Below are positions 1 through 6,598 of a DNA stretch of 8,521 nucleotides, in pieces. The notes under the pieces are model-generated. The model saw only the letters and a program-made list of their open reading frames with translations. It searched no databases and was not told where the DNA came from. The DNA is taken from assembly GCA_028685295.1 (NCBI GenBank), contig JAQUEL010000081.1, positions 1 through 8,521 of the forward strand, written 5' to 3'. The translations under genes and the position numbers were made by a program. Position 1 is the stretch's first letter; each line of letters begins with the position of its first letter. Source of the stretch: a bacterium. GTDB taxonomy: Bacteria > UBP13 > UBA5359.

Positions 1-318
1 ACGCAGTAAGGGCGCTGTAACCGCTGCATTAGCGGTTCTAGCTGTTCCACTAAGGCCAGCAGACAAATGTATGGACATAACAGGGCCTTCTAGTTGATTA
101 TAGCAGATCATAAAATCACCCATGGAAGGCTGCGAAGTAGTAGGCCAAGCACCCTGCAAGAAACGTTGCTGCCAGCCTCCTTGATCCAGGTTTTCCATAT
201 CCTTGAAACCTTCCAGGCCAAACTGAACTTTAAGTGGAATTACACTTATATCGTATCGTTGCCGCTCTGCCGTATTCAAATCTGCTGTGCTATCGGTAAC
301 CACGTTAAAAGAAGCCAA
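1..318 (-). CDS. DegV family (FakB-type) fatty-acid-binding protein, N-terminal part only
   Basis: This is the first 106 codons of a gene that continues past the left edge of the window (DegV proteins are usually about 280 residues). The start is a TTG at 318-316, preceded 6 nt upstream by a GAGGAG Shine-Dalgarno sequence (325-330). The translation opens with the DegV signature VVTDSTADL (residues 6-14), then carries TTSQPS (60-65) and the loop HLSAGLSGTARTA (84-96). In FakB structures the two latter segments line the pocket that binds the fatty-acid carboxylate. DegV/FakB proteins hold a fatty acid in the cytosol and present it to the kinase FakA. Here the gene lies 29 nt downstream of a fakA homologue on the same strand, so co-transcription and a FakB role are likely. 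The acyl-chain preference cannot be read from this fragment. Family assignment is firm; the FakB role is inferred from context. Confidence 0.9.
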   Translation of the reverse strand, partial: MASFNVVTDSTADLNTAERQRYDISVIPLKVQFGLEGFKDMENLDQGGWQQRFLQGAWPTTSQPSMGDFMICYNQLEGPVMSIHLSAGLSGTARTANAAVTAPLLR

Positions 319-347
319 TGTTTTCTCCTCTCGGGAATACCCTTTTC

Positions 348-1973
348 TTATTCCACCGCTAGCAGATAATGGTAGTGAGGCTGTCCGCCTTCCACTACCT
401 CTACTTCCGCCTCCGGAAACCTCTCCCTGACAGCCTGAGCCGTCTTTTCCGCACGGGTAGCATCAATATCCTCCCCGTAATAGATTGTAGCCAACCCCCA
501 ACCCGGGGGCATATTCTCCAACAGCCTTGGAAGAACATTATCGGGAGACCGCCCGGCAACTACTATTTTGCCGGAGATCAAACCTATATAATCACCCTTG
601 CGTATTTTAATACCATCGAGGGTCACCCCGCGAACTGCCCTGGTGATCTCGCCGGAGATAATATGCTTCAGCACTTCCGACATGGCCTCCAGGTTCTTCT
701 CCACATCCAGCGAAGAATCAAAGTGCAGCATGGCGGCTATCCCCTGAGCCGGATCCTTTGACGGCACCACACGCACCCTTTTCTGCGTCAACGCTGACAA
801 CCTTCGGGCAGCCATAACAATATTGCCATTGTTGGGAAGAATTATTACCTCCGCCTGCGGTAATTCTTCCACCGCCTGAAGAAGCTCCTCTACGCTGGGG
901 TTCATAGTCTGCCCGCCACAAATCACTATTCCGGCTCCCAGAGTGGATAGCAGATCTTCAAGGCCATGACCTGATGCCACAGCCACCACACCGCTTCCCG
1001 ACACCTGCTTTTCAGAGCTATCCGGCGTTGTCTCCTTTTCATTGGATAACCTCTTTAAAGTCTGGTTGAGCATGTTATCTATCTTGATCCCTTCCAATTC
1101 ACCCTTAGACGTAGCCCAGGCCAGCACTGCACCCGGATCATCGGTGTGAATATGAACCTTTAATAGGCTTTCCTCCCTCACTGCCAGCAGAGATGAACCC
1201 AGCGGTTCCAAGGCCGTTCTGGCTTCCTCTGCATCTATAGCTGCATTTATCATCATGAACTCTGTACAATAACGATGCTCAACAGAAGCCGGCAGAGTTT
1301 CTTTCGTTGCACGAGCGGTCCTTATCACGGATAACAGACCGCGACCAAGTTTTTTCTGCATGATAAAGCTCCATACGCCCTCTAGAAAGGATAGAAAGCC
1401 CTGCCCGCCCGCATCTACTACGCCGGCATCACGGAGTACCGGCAGCTGCTCAGGCGTCTCCGAAACAGCCAGCCGGGTTTCTGCCAGTATTATAGAAAGA
1501 ACTGTTTCCATGTCATCGCCACGATTTACGGCCAGCCTGGCAGCTGCAGCCGCTCGCCGCATAACCGTCAGAATAGTTCCCTCTACCGGCTGCCCCACAG
1601 CAGCATGGGCACAGCGATATCCCTCTGCCATAGCTGCAGCCAATTCCTGCACACCCAGCACGGAGCATCCTTTCAATGCTTCGCTAAAACCATGAAAAAA
1701 CTGCGATAAGATAACACCGGAATTGCCCCTGGCCCCTAAAAGAGCGCCCATAGCAGCATCCGATGCCACCTTTTCTATAGAAACGCCCCGCCGTCTGGCC
1801 ACCGTTCTGGCAGCCCCCAGCAAAGTTAGATACATATTGGTCCCCGTATCACCATCTGGAACCGGGAAAACGTTAAGAGCATCTATCTTTTGTCGCTCTC
1901 GCCCAACCCAGACGGCGCCGGCGACAATCGAACGGCGTAAAATATCACCGCCGACTTTATCCAGCACAGGCAA
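348..1973 (-). CDS. fakA: Fatty acid kinase catalytic subunit FakA (DAK2/YloV family)
   Basis: FakA phosphorylates a fatty acid carried by a FakB (DegV) protein to acyl-phosphate, which enters phospholipid synthesis. Numbered from the longest possible start (TTG at 2012, 554 aa), the N-terminal DhaL-like ATP-binding domain (about 15-215) has NVFPVPDGDTGTNM (47-60), with D53 and D55 as the expected metal ligands, and the glycine-rich GARGNSGVILSQFF (93-106). The middle domain carries Cys249 and HIHTDDP (287-293), matching the Cys/His/His zinc site of FakA. A linker near 325-338 leads to the C-terminal domain (about 340-554). I chose the TTG at 1973 (541 aa) because it has GGGG at 1983-1986 nine bases upstream and matches the usual family N-terminus. 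The TTG at 2012 has no SD and would lie only about 13 nt from the predicted transcript start. A DegV gene follows 29 nt downstream. Function is firm; the start is moderately sure. Confidence 0.94.
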   Translation of the reverse strand: MPVLDKVGGDILRRSIVAGAVWVGRERQKIDALNVFPVPDGDTGTNMYLTLLGAARTVARRRGVSIEKVASDAAMGALLGARGNSGVILSQFFHGFSEALKGCSVLGVQELAAAMAEGYRCAHAAVGQPVEGTILTVMRRAAAAARLAVNRGDDMETVLSIILAETRLAVSETPEQLPVLRDAGVVDAGGQGFLSFLEGVWSFIMQKKLGRGLLSVIRTARATKETLPASVEHRYCTEFMMINAAIDAEEARTALEPLGSSLLAVREESLLKVHIHTDDPGAVLAWATSKGELEGIKIDNMLNQTLKRLSNEKETTPDSSEKQVSGSGVVAVASGHGLEDLLSTLGAGIVICGGQTMNPSVEELLQAVEELPQAEVIILPNNGNIVMAARRLSALTQKRVRVVPSKDPAQGIAAMLHFDSSLDVEKNLEAMSEVLKHIISGEITRAVRGVTLDGIKIRKGDYIGLISGKIVVAGRSPDNVLPRLLENMPPGWGLATIYYGEDIDATRAEKTAQAVRERFPEAEVEVVEGGQPHYHYLLAVE

Positions 1974-2032
1974 AGAAAATAACCCCTTTACAAAGCCTGC
2001 GTGTGCAGACAAAACATAAACTATAGTATCGT

Positions 2033-2041
2033 ATTATACCA
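2033..2041 (-). promoter_or_regulatory. Extended -10 promoter for fakA-degV
   Basis: On the minus strand the sequence TGGTATAAT is a perfect TGn extended -10 with a consensus TATAAT hexamer. No good -35 is seen 16-18 bp upstream, which is common for extended -10 promoters. Transcription would begin near 2026, leaving about 50 nt of leader to the TTG at 1973 and so supporting that start over the one at 2012. The element sits between the GyrI-like gene and fakA, so fakA can be expressed independently of the gene upstream of it. Confidence 0.6.
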
Positions 2042-2074
2042 TAATAAAAGCAACATGGCGGAATAAGCTGAATA

Positions 2075-2686
2075 TCAGGCTACCGGATGCCGAATAATAG
2101 TCTTCAACCTGTCAGGAGCCGTCCTGCGAGGATCGCTCAAATAAATCTCATGATGCTTACCTCTAGGCCTGTAACCTCTTAAATGCAAAAAGTCGAACAT
2201 CCTGGCAATAGTAAGAGCTTCCTCACTATAAGGGCCGATATGCATGATCTGCACCGATAACCCTTCATAGAAGCTCTCAAACCTCACCTTATCCAATGCC
2301 GGCTGCTCCTTGCGCGGCCGGATACGAGCAACAGCCTCATTTACAAGATCAGCAGTAATAAGGGATGGCTGCACAATCATCAGAGCCCATTGCCAAGCCT
2401 CTCTTTTATTGGGATCAAAGCCTTCTTCTCCTGCCATCCACCAGAGCCCTTCCAGCGGCATAACAACGTAATCGTTATCAGGGTTTTCCTTCTTTACCAT
2501 AAATTTCAGAGTAAAAGACACCCCATACAATGCCTCCACCGCATCCTGAAAATGTGTAGAAGTATCTGGGTCACCGGCACCATCAACCATGAGATAATTG
2601 AATGGAGGAACGTCTACTATACCAATATCTTTTTTGGGTGCATTATAAAGATGATTATATTCACGCTTTAAGTTAAGCAGGGGCAT
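2075..2686 (-). CDS. GyrI-like small-molecule-binding domain protein
   Basis: This 203-residue protein consists of one stand-alone GyrI-like domain with no DNA-binding part, the size usual for this cytosolic family. Recognisable family features are the GLWWMAGE segment (80-87), the VQIMHIGPYSEE block (145-156), and a C-terminal GKHHEIYLSDPRRTAP stretch (176-191), whose Glu180 lies where ligand-contacting acidic residues occur in the fold. Relatives bind varied small hydrophobic or cationic ligands, and some are reported to hydrolyse cyclopropane-containing genotoxins; nothing here shows which applies. The chosen ATG at 2686 has GGAAGGAAG a suitable distance upstream. A GTG at 2707 would add seven residues but would place that SD inside the gene. 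The gene is upstream of fakA on the same strand but fakA has its own promoter, so a shared role is not implied. Family is clear; function unknown. Confidence 0.85.
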   Translation of the reverse strand: MPLLNLKREYNHLYNAPKKDIGIVDVPPFNYLMVDGAGDPDTSTHFQDAVEALYGVSFTLKFMVKKENPDNDYVVMPLEGLWWMAGEEGFDPNKREAWQWALMIVQPSLITADLVNEAVARIRPRKEQPALDKVRFESFYEGLSVQIMHIGPYSEEALTIARMFDFLHLRGYRPRGKHHEIYLSDPRRTAPDRLKTIIRHPVA

Positions 2687-2923
2687 GTTAACTCTTCCTT
2701 CCGGCACTTAGTCTTATATGCTTACTTATATATATATTGTAACATATAGAACGACTATGGTGAAGGCAGAGAACGGCGCGGCAAGGTGAACATGCGATAA
2801 TCTTTTTGGCAAAAGCAGGAAAATTGCAGAAGAGAGCGAAATATTTAAAGTAGTTATTGTAGTTATTGCTTAAGCACTTTTTAAATGCGCTTTAAAATGT
2901 ATCAAAAATTGGGAGGAATTTCA
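2687..2923. promoter_or_regulatory. Divergent intergenic region between the GyrI-like gene and the nagB-like gene
   Basis: This 237-nt, AT-rich region must hold promoters firing both ways. Leftward, minus-strand TATAAG (2713-2718) stands 18 bp from TTACAA (2737-2742), a weak match beside a TA-repeat run (about 2727-2737). Rightward, TTGTAG (2857-2862) is 18 bp from TTAAAT (2881-2886), also weak. A perfect 9-bp tandem repeat TAGTTATTG occupies 2851-2868 and overlaps this rightward -35. The nagB-like gene has a strong SD, GGGAGG at 2911-2916. No small gene is evident here. Confidence 0.4.
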
Positions 2924-3664
2924 ATGGAAATTGGGGTTTATAAAACCTGTCTTGAGTGTGGTCAGGAGGCAGGCAAGAAGGCAGCACAGCTTCTTAAAGA
3001 GGCAATTGCAAAAAATGGCACCGCCACTTTTATTGCAGCTACAGGCGCATCCCAGTTCCATTTTCTGCAGACCCTGATTGCGGATCCCCAGATCGATTGG
3101 AGCAAAACCAGGATGTTTCATCTCGATGAGTATATCGGTCTTCCAGAGAGCCATCCTGCCAGCTTCCGCAAATATCTTAAGGAGCGGTTTATCGGCAAGG
3201 TGAACCCAGGCGAAGTTAATCTGGTAAATGGCGAGGCTGATCCGGAAGCTGAGTGTAAACGGCTCCAGAAGTTGATCTCCAGAGAGTCTATTGATGTCGC
3301 CTTTGTTGGCATTGGCGAGAATGGCCATCTGGCTTTCAATGATCCACCAGCTGATTTTGAAACAGAGGATGCATTCATCGTGGTGGAGCTAGATGAAAAA
3401 TGCCGCAACCAGCAGCTGGGCGAGGGCTGGTTTAAATCTTTCGATGAAGTGCCTGAAAAGGCCCTCTCTATGGGTATCAAGCAAATCATGAAGGCCAAGC
3501 ACATTATTTGTACAGTACCGGATGCACGAAAGGCAGAAGCCGTCCGAGATTGCTTTGGAGATGATAAGGTGTCCAATCTTCATCCTGCGTCAATTCTCAA
3601 GCAACATCCGCATTGCTATGTATTCTTAGATGCGGAATCCGGCAGCCTATTATCCAAGAAATAA
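2924..3664 (+). CDS. NagB-fold amino-sugar-phosphate isomerase/deaminase (glucosamine-6-phosphate deaminase-like)
   Basis: The 246-residue protein matches the NagB family, which converts glucosamine-6-phosphate to fructose-6-phosphate and ammonia in the cytosol. The ATG at 2924 has GGGAGG seven nt upstream; an ATG at 2885 would add 13 unconserved residues with no SD. Asp68 in FHLDEY (65-70) corresponds to the catalytic Asp72 of E. coli NagB, and His135 in GIGENGHLAFND (129-140) to its catalytic His143. Two other positions differ: Asn133 stands for Asp141 (Asn is also seen in the Bacillus enzyme) and Asp140 for Glu148. The phosphate loop reads ATGASQ (39-44) rather than ATGGTP. PPADFET (141-147) and QQLGEGWF (163-170) mark a distinct branch often annotated as a glucosamine-6-phosphate or 6-phosphogluconolactone enzyme. 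No nagA or transporter is adjacent; the exporter genes start 71 nt downstream. Fold is certain; exact substrate is not. Confidence 0.85.
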   Translation: MEIGVYKTCLECGQEAGKKAAQLLKEAIAKNGTATFIAATGASQFHFLQTLIADPQIDWSKTRMFHLDEYIGLPESHPASFRKYLKERFIGKVNPGEVNLVNGEADPEAECKRLQKLISRESIDVAFVGIGENGHLAFNDPPADFETEDAFIVVELDEKCRNQQLGEGWFKSFDEVPEKALSMGIKQIMKAKHIICTVPDARKAEAVRDCFGDDKVSNLHPASILKQHPHCYVFLDAESGSLLSKK

Positions 3665-3691
3665 GAAAGATCAGGAGCCATTGACCGCCCT

Positions 3692-3729
3692 CTTTTCCCT
3701 ATGTTAAACTTCATAGCAACTGGGAAAGG
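3692..3729 (+). promoter_or_regulatory. Possible hairpin covering the ABC ATPase ribosome-binding site
   Basis: CTTTTCCC (3692-3699) can pair with GGGAAAGG (3722-3729), eight pairs including one G-U. Inside it, TATG (3700-3703) pairs with CATA (3712-3715), with a six-base bulge (3716-3721) on the right arm. The right arm contains most of the AAAGGA SD (3725-3730) that lies five nt before the ATG at 3736. No T-run follows, so this is not an intrinsic terminator for the nagB-like gene. A role in controlling translation is inference. Confidence 0.35.
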
Positions 3730-3735
3730 AATGTC

Positions 3736-4533
3736 ATGGATATTCTAGAAACGCAGAATCTTACCAAACAGTTCGGCCATTTTATCGCCGTGGACAGGTT
3801 ATCCATTACCGTGGCCGGCGGCGAGATTTTCGGCCTATTGGGCCCTAATGGGGCCGGTAAGAGTACGGTTATCAAAATGCTGACCACCCTGCTGCCGCCG
3901 ACATCGGGGGCTGCCAGGATTGCAGGCTGTGATATCGTCCGCCAGTCCGGAGCAGTGCGACACTTAATCGGCTATGTGCCGCAGCTTCTTTCTGCCGACG
4001 GTATGCTGACCGGCTACGAGAACCTGCTGATCTTTGCCAAGCTTTATGATATTCCCCGCCGCCAACATCAGAGGCGTATCAAATCCGCCCTGGAGTTCAT
4101 GGGGCTGGCCGATGCCGCCGATCAACTGGTAAGCACCTACTCCGGCGGTATGGTCCGCCGCTTGGAGATAGCCCTGTCATTGCTGCACCGGCCGCAGATG
4201 CTCTTTTTGGATGAGCCTACCGTCGGTCTGGATCCGGTGGCGCGGCATCTGGTCTGGGATCATATCACGCAGTTATGCTGCGAATACGACACCACCATCT
4301 TTCTGACCACACATTCCATGGAAGAGGCCGACAGCCTGTGTGACCGCGTAGCCATCTTGCACCGCGGCACTGTCCGGGCTGTAGGCTCGCCCGATGAATT
4401 GAAATCTTCATTGCCCCTTGCCGAAGCTACTCTGGATGATGTTTTCGTTCACTACGCCGGGGGGCCCTTGGAGATGGAAGGAGGATTCCGTGAGGCATCG
4501 AGAATGCGCCGCATCACCCGCCGGCTGGGATAG
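3736..4533 (+). CDS. ABC transporter ATP-binding protein, DrrA-type exporter
   Basis: This 265-residue cytosolic ATPase powers an ABC-2 type exporter. All nucleotide-binding motifs are intact: Walker [10 protein letters not shown] (36-44), Q-loop Gln83 in GYVPQ, signature YSGGM (135-139), Walker B MLFLDE (155-160) with catalytic Glu160, D-loop GLDP (164-167) and switch His193 in TTHSMEEAD. The C-terminal [11 protein letters not shown] (232-242) is the hallmark of the DrrA group, whose members export daunorubicin-like drugs, other antibiotics or lipids; it is followed by a basic tail that contains the overlap with the permease. The ATG at 3736 has AAAGGA five nt upstream. The last 44 nt overlap the permease gene, indicating translational coupling. 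The substrate cannot be told from sequence; nothing nearby resembles an antibiotic cluster. Confidence 0.95.
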   Translation: MDILETQNLTKQFGHFIAVDRLSITVAGGEIFGLLGPNGAGKSTVIKMLTTLLPPTSGAARIAGCDIVRQSGAVRHLIGYVPQLLSADGMLTGYENLLIFAKLYDIPRRQHQRRIKSALEFMGLADAADQLVSTYSGGMVRRLEIALSLLHRPQMLFLDEPTVGLDPVARHLVWDHITQLCCEYDTTIFLTTHSMEEADSLCDRVAILHRGTVRAVGSPDELKSSLPLAEATLDDVFVHYAGGPLEMEGGFREASRMRRITRRLG

Positions 4534-5311
4534 CCCGCTGGCGGCTCTGACAGGCGTTCTCTATAAAACATTAGCCATCGCCGAACTAGAGTTACGGAAG
4601 CTCCGGCACGATCCCACCGAGCTCTTCTTCCGAGCAGTGCAACCAGCCCTTTGGCTGCTGATCTTCGGCCAGGTCTTCGGCAGAATGAGCGGCACCGGCA
4701 TCTCGCATTACCGAGATTTCATCGCTCCAGGAATACTGGCGCAGAGTGTGCTCTTCATCGCCATCTTCTACGGCATCGCCGTCATCTGGGAGCGGGATCT
4801 GGGCATCGTGCACAAGTTTCTGGTCAGTCCGGCACCGCGCTCAGCCCTGGTGCTGGGCAAAGCACTCTCTGCCGGCATACGTGCCTTGTCACAGGTAATC
4901 ATTATCTACATCCTGGCAACCATTATCGGCGTTAATATCAACTGGCATCTGCCGGCTTTGCTGGGCGTGGTGGCGGTAGTGGTGCTGGGAGCTGCCTGCT
5001 TTGCCACCTTCTCCCTGGTCATCGCCTGCATCGTCAAAACGCGAGAGCGCTTCATGGGCATCGGCCAGATCATGACCATGCCCCTCTTCTTTGCCAGCAA
5101 TGCCATCTACCCTATCTCTCTAATGCCGCGCTGGCTGCAGATTATCGCCAAGGGCAATCCGCTGACCTACGAAGTGGATGCCTTGCGCAGCCTGATGCTG
5201 GTCCAAGGAACAAGCCATTACGGTTTAGGTATGGACATAGCCGTGCTTACAGGCATAACCATGCTGCTGACCGCCATAGGAATTAAGCTTTATCCGCGAG
5301 TGGTTACGTAA
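4490..5311 (+). CDS. ABC-2 type transporter permease, DrrB-like
   Basis: This 273-residue membrane subunit is the partner of the upstream ATPase. About six hydrophobic segments are visible: roughly 47-65, 79-99, 134-148, 154-181, 191-212 and 247-267. After the second comes the conserved cytosolic loop WERDLGIVHKFLVSP (100-114), and before the last the family motif GNPLTYEVDALR (222-233). A short amphipathic stretch (about 26-45) precedes the first membrane segment. The start is GTG at 4490, five nt after a full AAGGAGG (4478-4484) inside the ATPase gene. The frame is open back to an ATG at 4418, but that would add 24 unconserved residues and lacks this SD. Two copies each of ATPase and permease normally form the exporter. 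The substrate is unknown. Confidence 0.93.
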   Translation: MRHRECAASPAGWDSPLAALTGVLYKTLAIAELELRKLRHDPTELFFRAVQPALWLLIFGQVFGRMSGTGISHYRDFIAPGILAQSVLFIAIFYGIAVIWERDLGIVHKFLVSPAPRSALVLGKALSAGIRALSQVIIIYILATIIGVNINWHLPALLGVVAVVVLGAACFATFSLVIACIVKTRERFMGIGQIMTMPLFFASNAIYPISLMPRWLQIIAKGNPLTYEVDALRSLMLVQGTSHYGLGMDIAVLTGITMLLTAIGIKLYPRVVT

Positions 5312-5528
5312 TACCCTATTCCCTCCTGATAGCCTCTTTATAAGACGCCTAATCGGTTTTATATGAGCAAGTTCTTAGAAGTCACGTCCGCAGCAAAAAG
5401 AACAGGCGGGTAATTATGCCTGCTATAATTTCTCTATATTTTTATATTGCTTTTCACCATATTCGTAGTGTTGTGTATATATGAAAAGAACCTAATCTGA
5501 ATGGGCTGGGAGGGAAGATAATGAGAAC
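5312..5528 (+). promoter_or_regulatory. Intergenic region with two candidate promoters ahead of the BrnT-like gene
   Basis: No gene is seen in this 217-nt gap. An extended -10, TGCTATAAT, lies at 5421-5429. A second candidate pairs TTCACC (5453-5458) with TATATA (5476-5481) at 17-bp spacing. Two small dyads occur: TATAAGAC/GTTTTATA (5339-5346 and 5356-5363, one G-T pair, 9-nt loop) and CAGGC/GCCTG (5403-5407 and 5418-5422), the latter just upstream of the extended -10. Neither has a T-tract, so no terminator for the permease can be claimed. GGGAGGG (5508-5514) is the only strong SD and is better spaced for an out-of-frame ATG at 5521 than for the ATG at 5529. Confidence 0.4.
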
Positions 5529-5798
5529 ATGGTTAAACACCTTGTCTCTTTTTCACAGGCTCCATATGCCTTTCTCAATCCTCATCGTATAATCCGTGAA
5601 GATGCTAATCATAGCACTGAAGAAGAACGATTCTACTGTATTGGGCTTGTCGATGACGGTATAATGACCGTATGTTTTACTTATAGAAACAATACCATAC
5701 GCATTTACGATACGGGATATTGGCGAAAGGGAAGAAAGATCAGGAATCAGCGAGCCAGGTTTTATTCCCCTCAGATGCTATTTTCATGGGTGCGGTAA
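5529..5798 (+). CDS. BrnT-like (DUF497) toxin, orphan, N-terminally truncated, probably decaying
   Basis: BrnT proteins are small RelE-fold ribonuclease toxins of about 90 residues, normally followed by a BrnA ribbon-helix-helix antitoxin. The ATG-initiated 89-residue product shows the family pattern: KHLVSF (3-8), HSTEEERF (28-35), a hydrophobic strand ending FTYRNNTIRI (50-59) and YWRKGRKI (64-71). The homology extends upstream of the ATG: the 11 codons at 5496-5528 read SEWAGREDNEN in frame, matching the usual E-W and N-x-x-K-H spacing at the BrnT N-terminus. They contain no start codon and are preceded by TAA at 5493-5495. The last 15 or so residues look unrelated to BrnT and run into the 3' end of the convergent AraC gene. 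No BrnA gene follows. The SD is 14 nt from the ATG, too far. A pseudogene is the simplest reading, although a shortened product could still be made. Confidence 0.6.
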   Translation: MVKHLVSFSQAPYAFLNPHRIIREDANHSTEEERFYCIGLVDDGIMTVCFTYRNNTIRIYDTGYWRKGRKIRNQRARFYSPQMLFSWVR

Positions 5799-6598
5799 AA
5801 AAGCCTCCTGTACTGATCAGGAGAGATACCTTCCTGCCTTTTGAAGAGTCTTGCAAAATAGCGGGGATCTTCAATTCTCACCTGACAGGCAATCTCGGAA
5901 ATCGTGAGCTTGCCCTCGCTTAAAAGGCCCTTGGCAATATAAAGGCGCCAGTCCCGGATCCAGCTGGTAATTGTCTTGCCTGTTTCTTGGCGAAAGATCC
6001 GAGAGAGGTAGTCAGGATTAAGTCCCAGCTCTCCTGCGATGAAGGAAGTAGACAGCGGTTCTTTGTATCTGGAACGGATCAGGCTTGAGACCTTGGCCGC
6101 CCAAAAGGTTTCTTTTTCTAAAGGCTGACGCAGGGTTTCCGCCTCCAGTTCCGAGAGAATAACCTCCAGTGCTGCATCCAGAGCCCAGCGGGAGTAGCCA
6201 GGAGTCTCTTGTCTGTGCAGGAACTGGCGAAAGAAGATAGTGAGAAGCTCGGAATTGTGGGTGACGAGGCTTGTGGCAATTCCCCCAGGCTTTGGGTTCT
6301 CTAAAAGCTCCCATCTGTCCAGAAGAAAATGGAGCCAGAAAAAAGAAGTTCCCCTGGGAGATTCCTTCCAGCCACCATGGGTACGGTCTGGAAAGAGAAG
6401 CAGGGTTTGTCCCTCTTGCAAGGAGTATTGCTGCTCGTCTTCAAAAAGGCAGACAGGTCCCTTGCACACCAGGATTAGCTCGAAGGAGTCTATTGATCGG
6501 GTAGTATGGATCCAGCTATTGCTCGCTGTAAAGAGACCTCCGTTTTGGGCTGTGGGCTTTGCAAGTATACTAAGATATCTCATGTCGGAAAAATCCAC
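5771..6598 (-). CDS. AraC family transcriptional regulator
   Basis: This 275-residue one-component regulator has an N-terminal cupin-like sensor domain (about 15-110; a strand pattern with SFELILVCKG at 38-47 and LLLFPDRTHGGW at 66-77). A helical linker (about 115-160) leads to the two-helix-turn-helix DNA-binding domain (about 170-270). The first HTH is around 183-204 (IAGELGLNPDYLSRIFR) and the second around 231-253; the terminal GISPDQYRR motif (257-265) is intact. In the second HTH the usual glycine before F/I-E-D is Arg241. The gene begins with GTG at 6598; an ATG at 6583 is an alternative and neither has an ideal SD. It is divergent from the GH127 gene, so it most likely senses an arabinose-containing sugar and activates that gene. 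Its last 28 nt overlap the convergent BrnT-like ORF. Confidence 0.94.
   Translation of the reverse strand: MDFSDMRYLSILAKPTAQNGGLFTASNSWIHTTRSIDSFELILVCKGPVCLFEDEQQYSLQEGQTLLLFPDRTHGGWKESPRGTSFFWLHFLLDRWELLENPKPGGIATSLVTHNSELLTIFFRQFLHRQETPGYSRWALDAALEVILSELEAETLRQPLEKETFWAAKVSSLIRSRYKEPLSTSFIAGELGLNPDYLSRIFRQETGKTITSWIRDWRLYIAKGLLSEGKLTISEIACQVRIEDPRYFARLFKRQEGISPDQYRRLFYRTHENSI

Noticed and set aside
94-369. Open plus-strand frame of 91 codons at the left edge.
   Set aside because: It is antisense to the DegV gene and the end of fakA, which show clear protein-family motifs; its own translation resembles nothing.
2053-2080. Small dyad (CTGA/TCAG) just after the GyrI-like stop on the minus strand, considered as a terminator.
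   Set aside because: The stem is only four uninterrupted pairs and no T-run follows.
5339-5363. AT-rich inverted repeat TATAAGAC/GTTTTATA 28 nt after the permease stop, a possible terminator.
   Set aside because: The stem has few G-C pairs and no T-tract follows it, so termination cannot be supported.
5798-5823. On the minus strand a 6-bp inverted repeat (CTCCTG/CAGGAG, 7-nt loop) followed by GC and six T residues, resembling an intrinsic terminator.
   Set aside because: It lies inside the AraC coding sequence and encodes the conserved ISPDQYRRLF end of the family, so the pattern is explained by coding constraint; the stem is also short.
5720-5923. Plus-strand 67-codon frame after the BrnT-like ORF, considered as a possible antitoxin.
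   Set aside because: It has no ribbon-helix-helix pattern, most of it is antisense to the AraC gene, and its start lies within the BrnT-like ORF without a ribosome-binding site.
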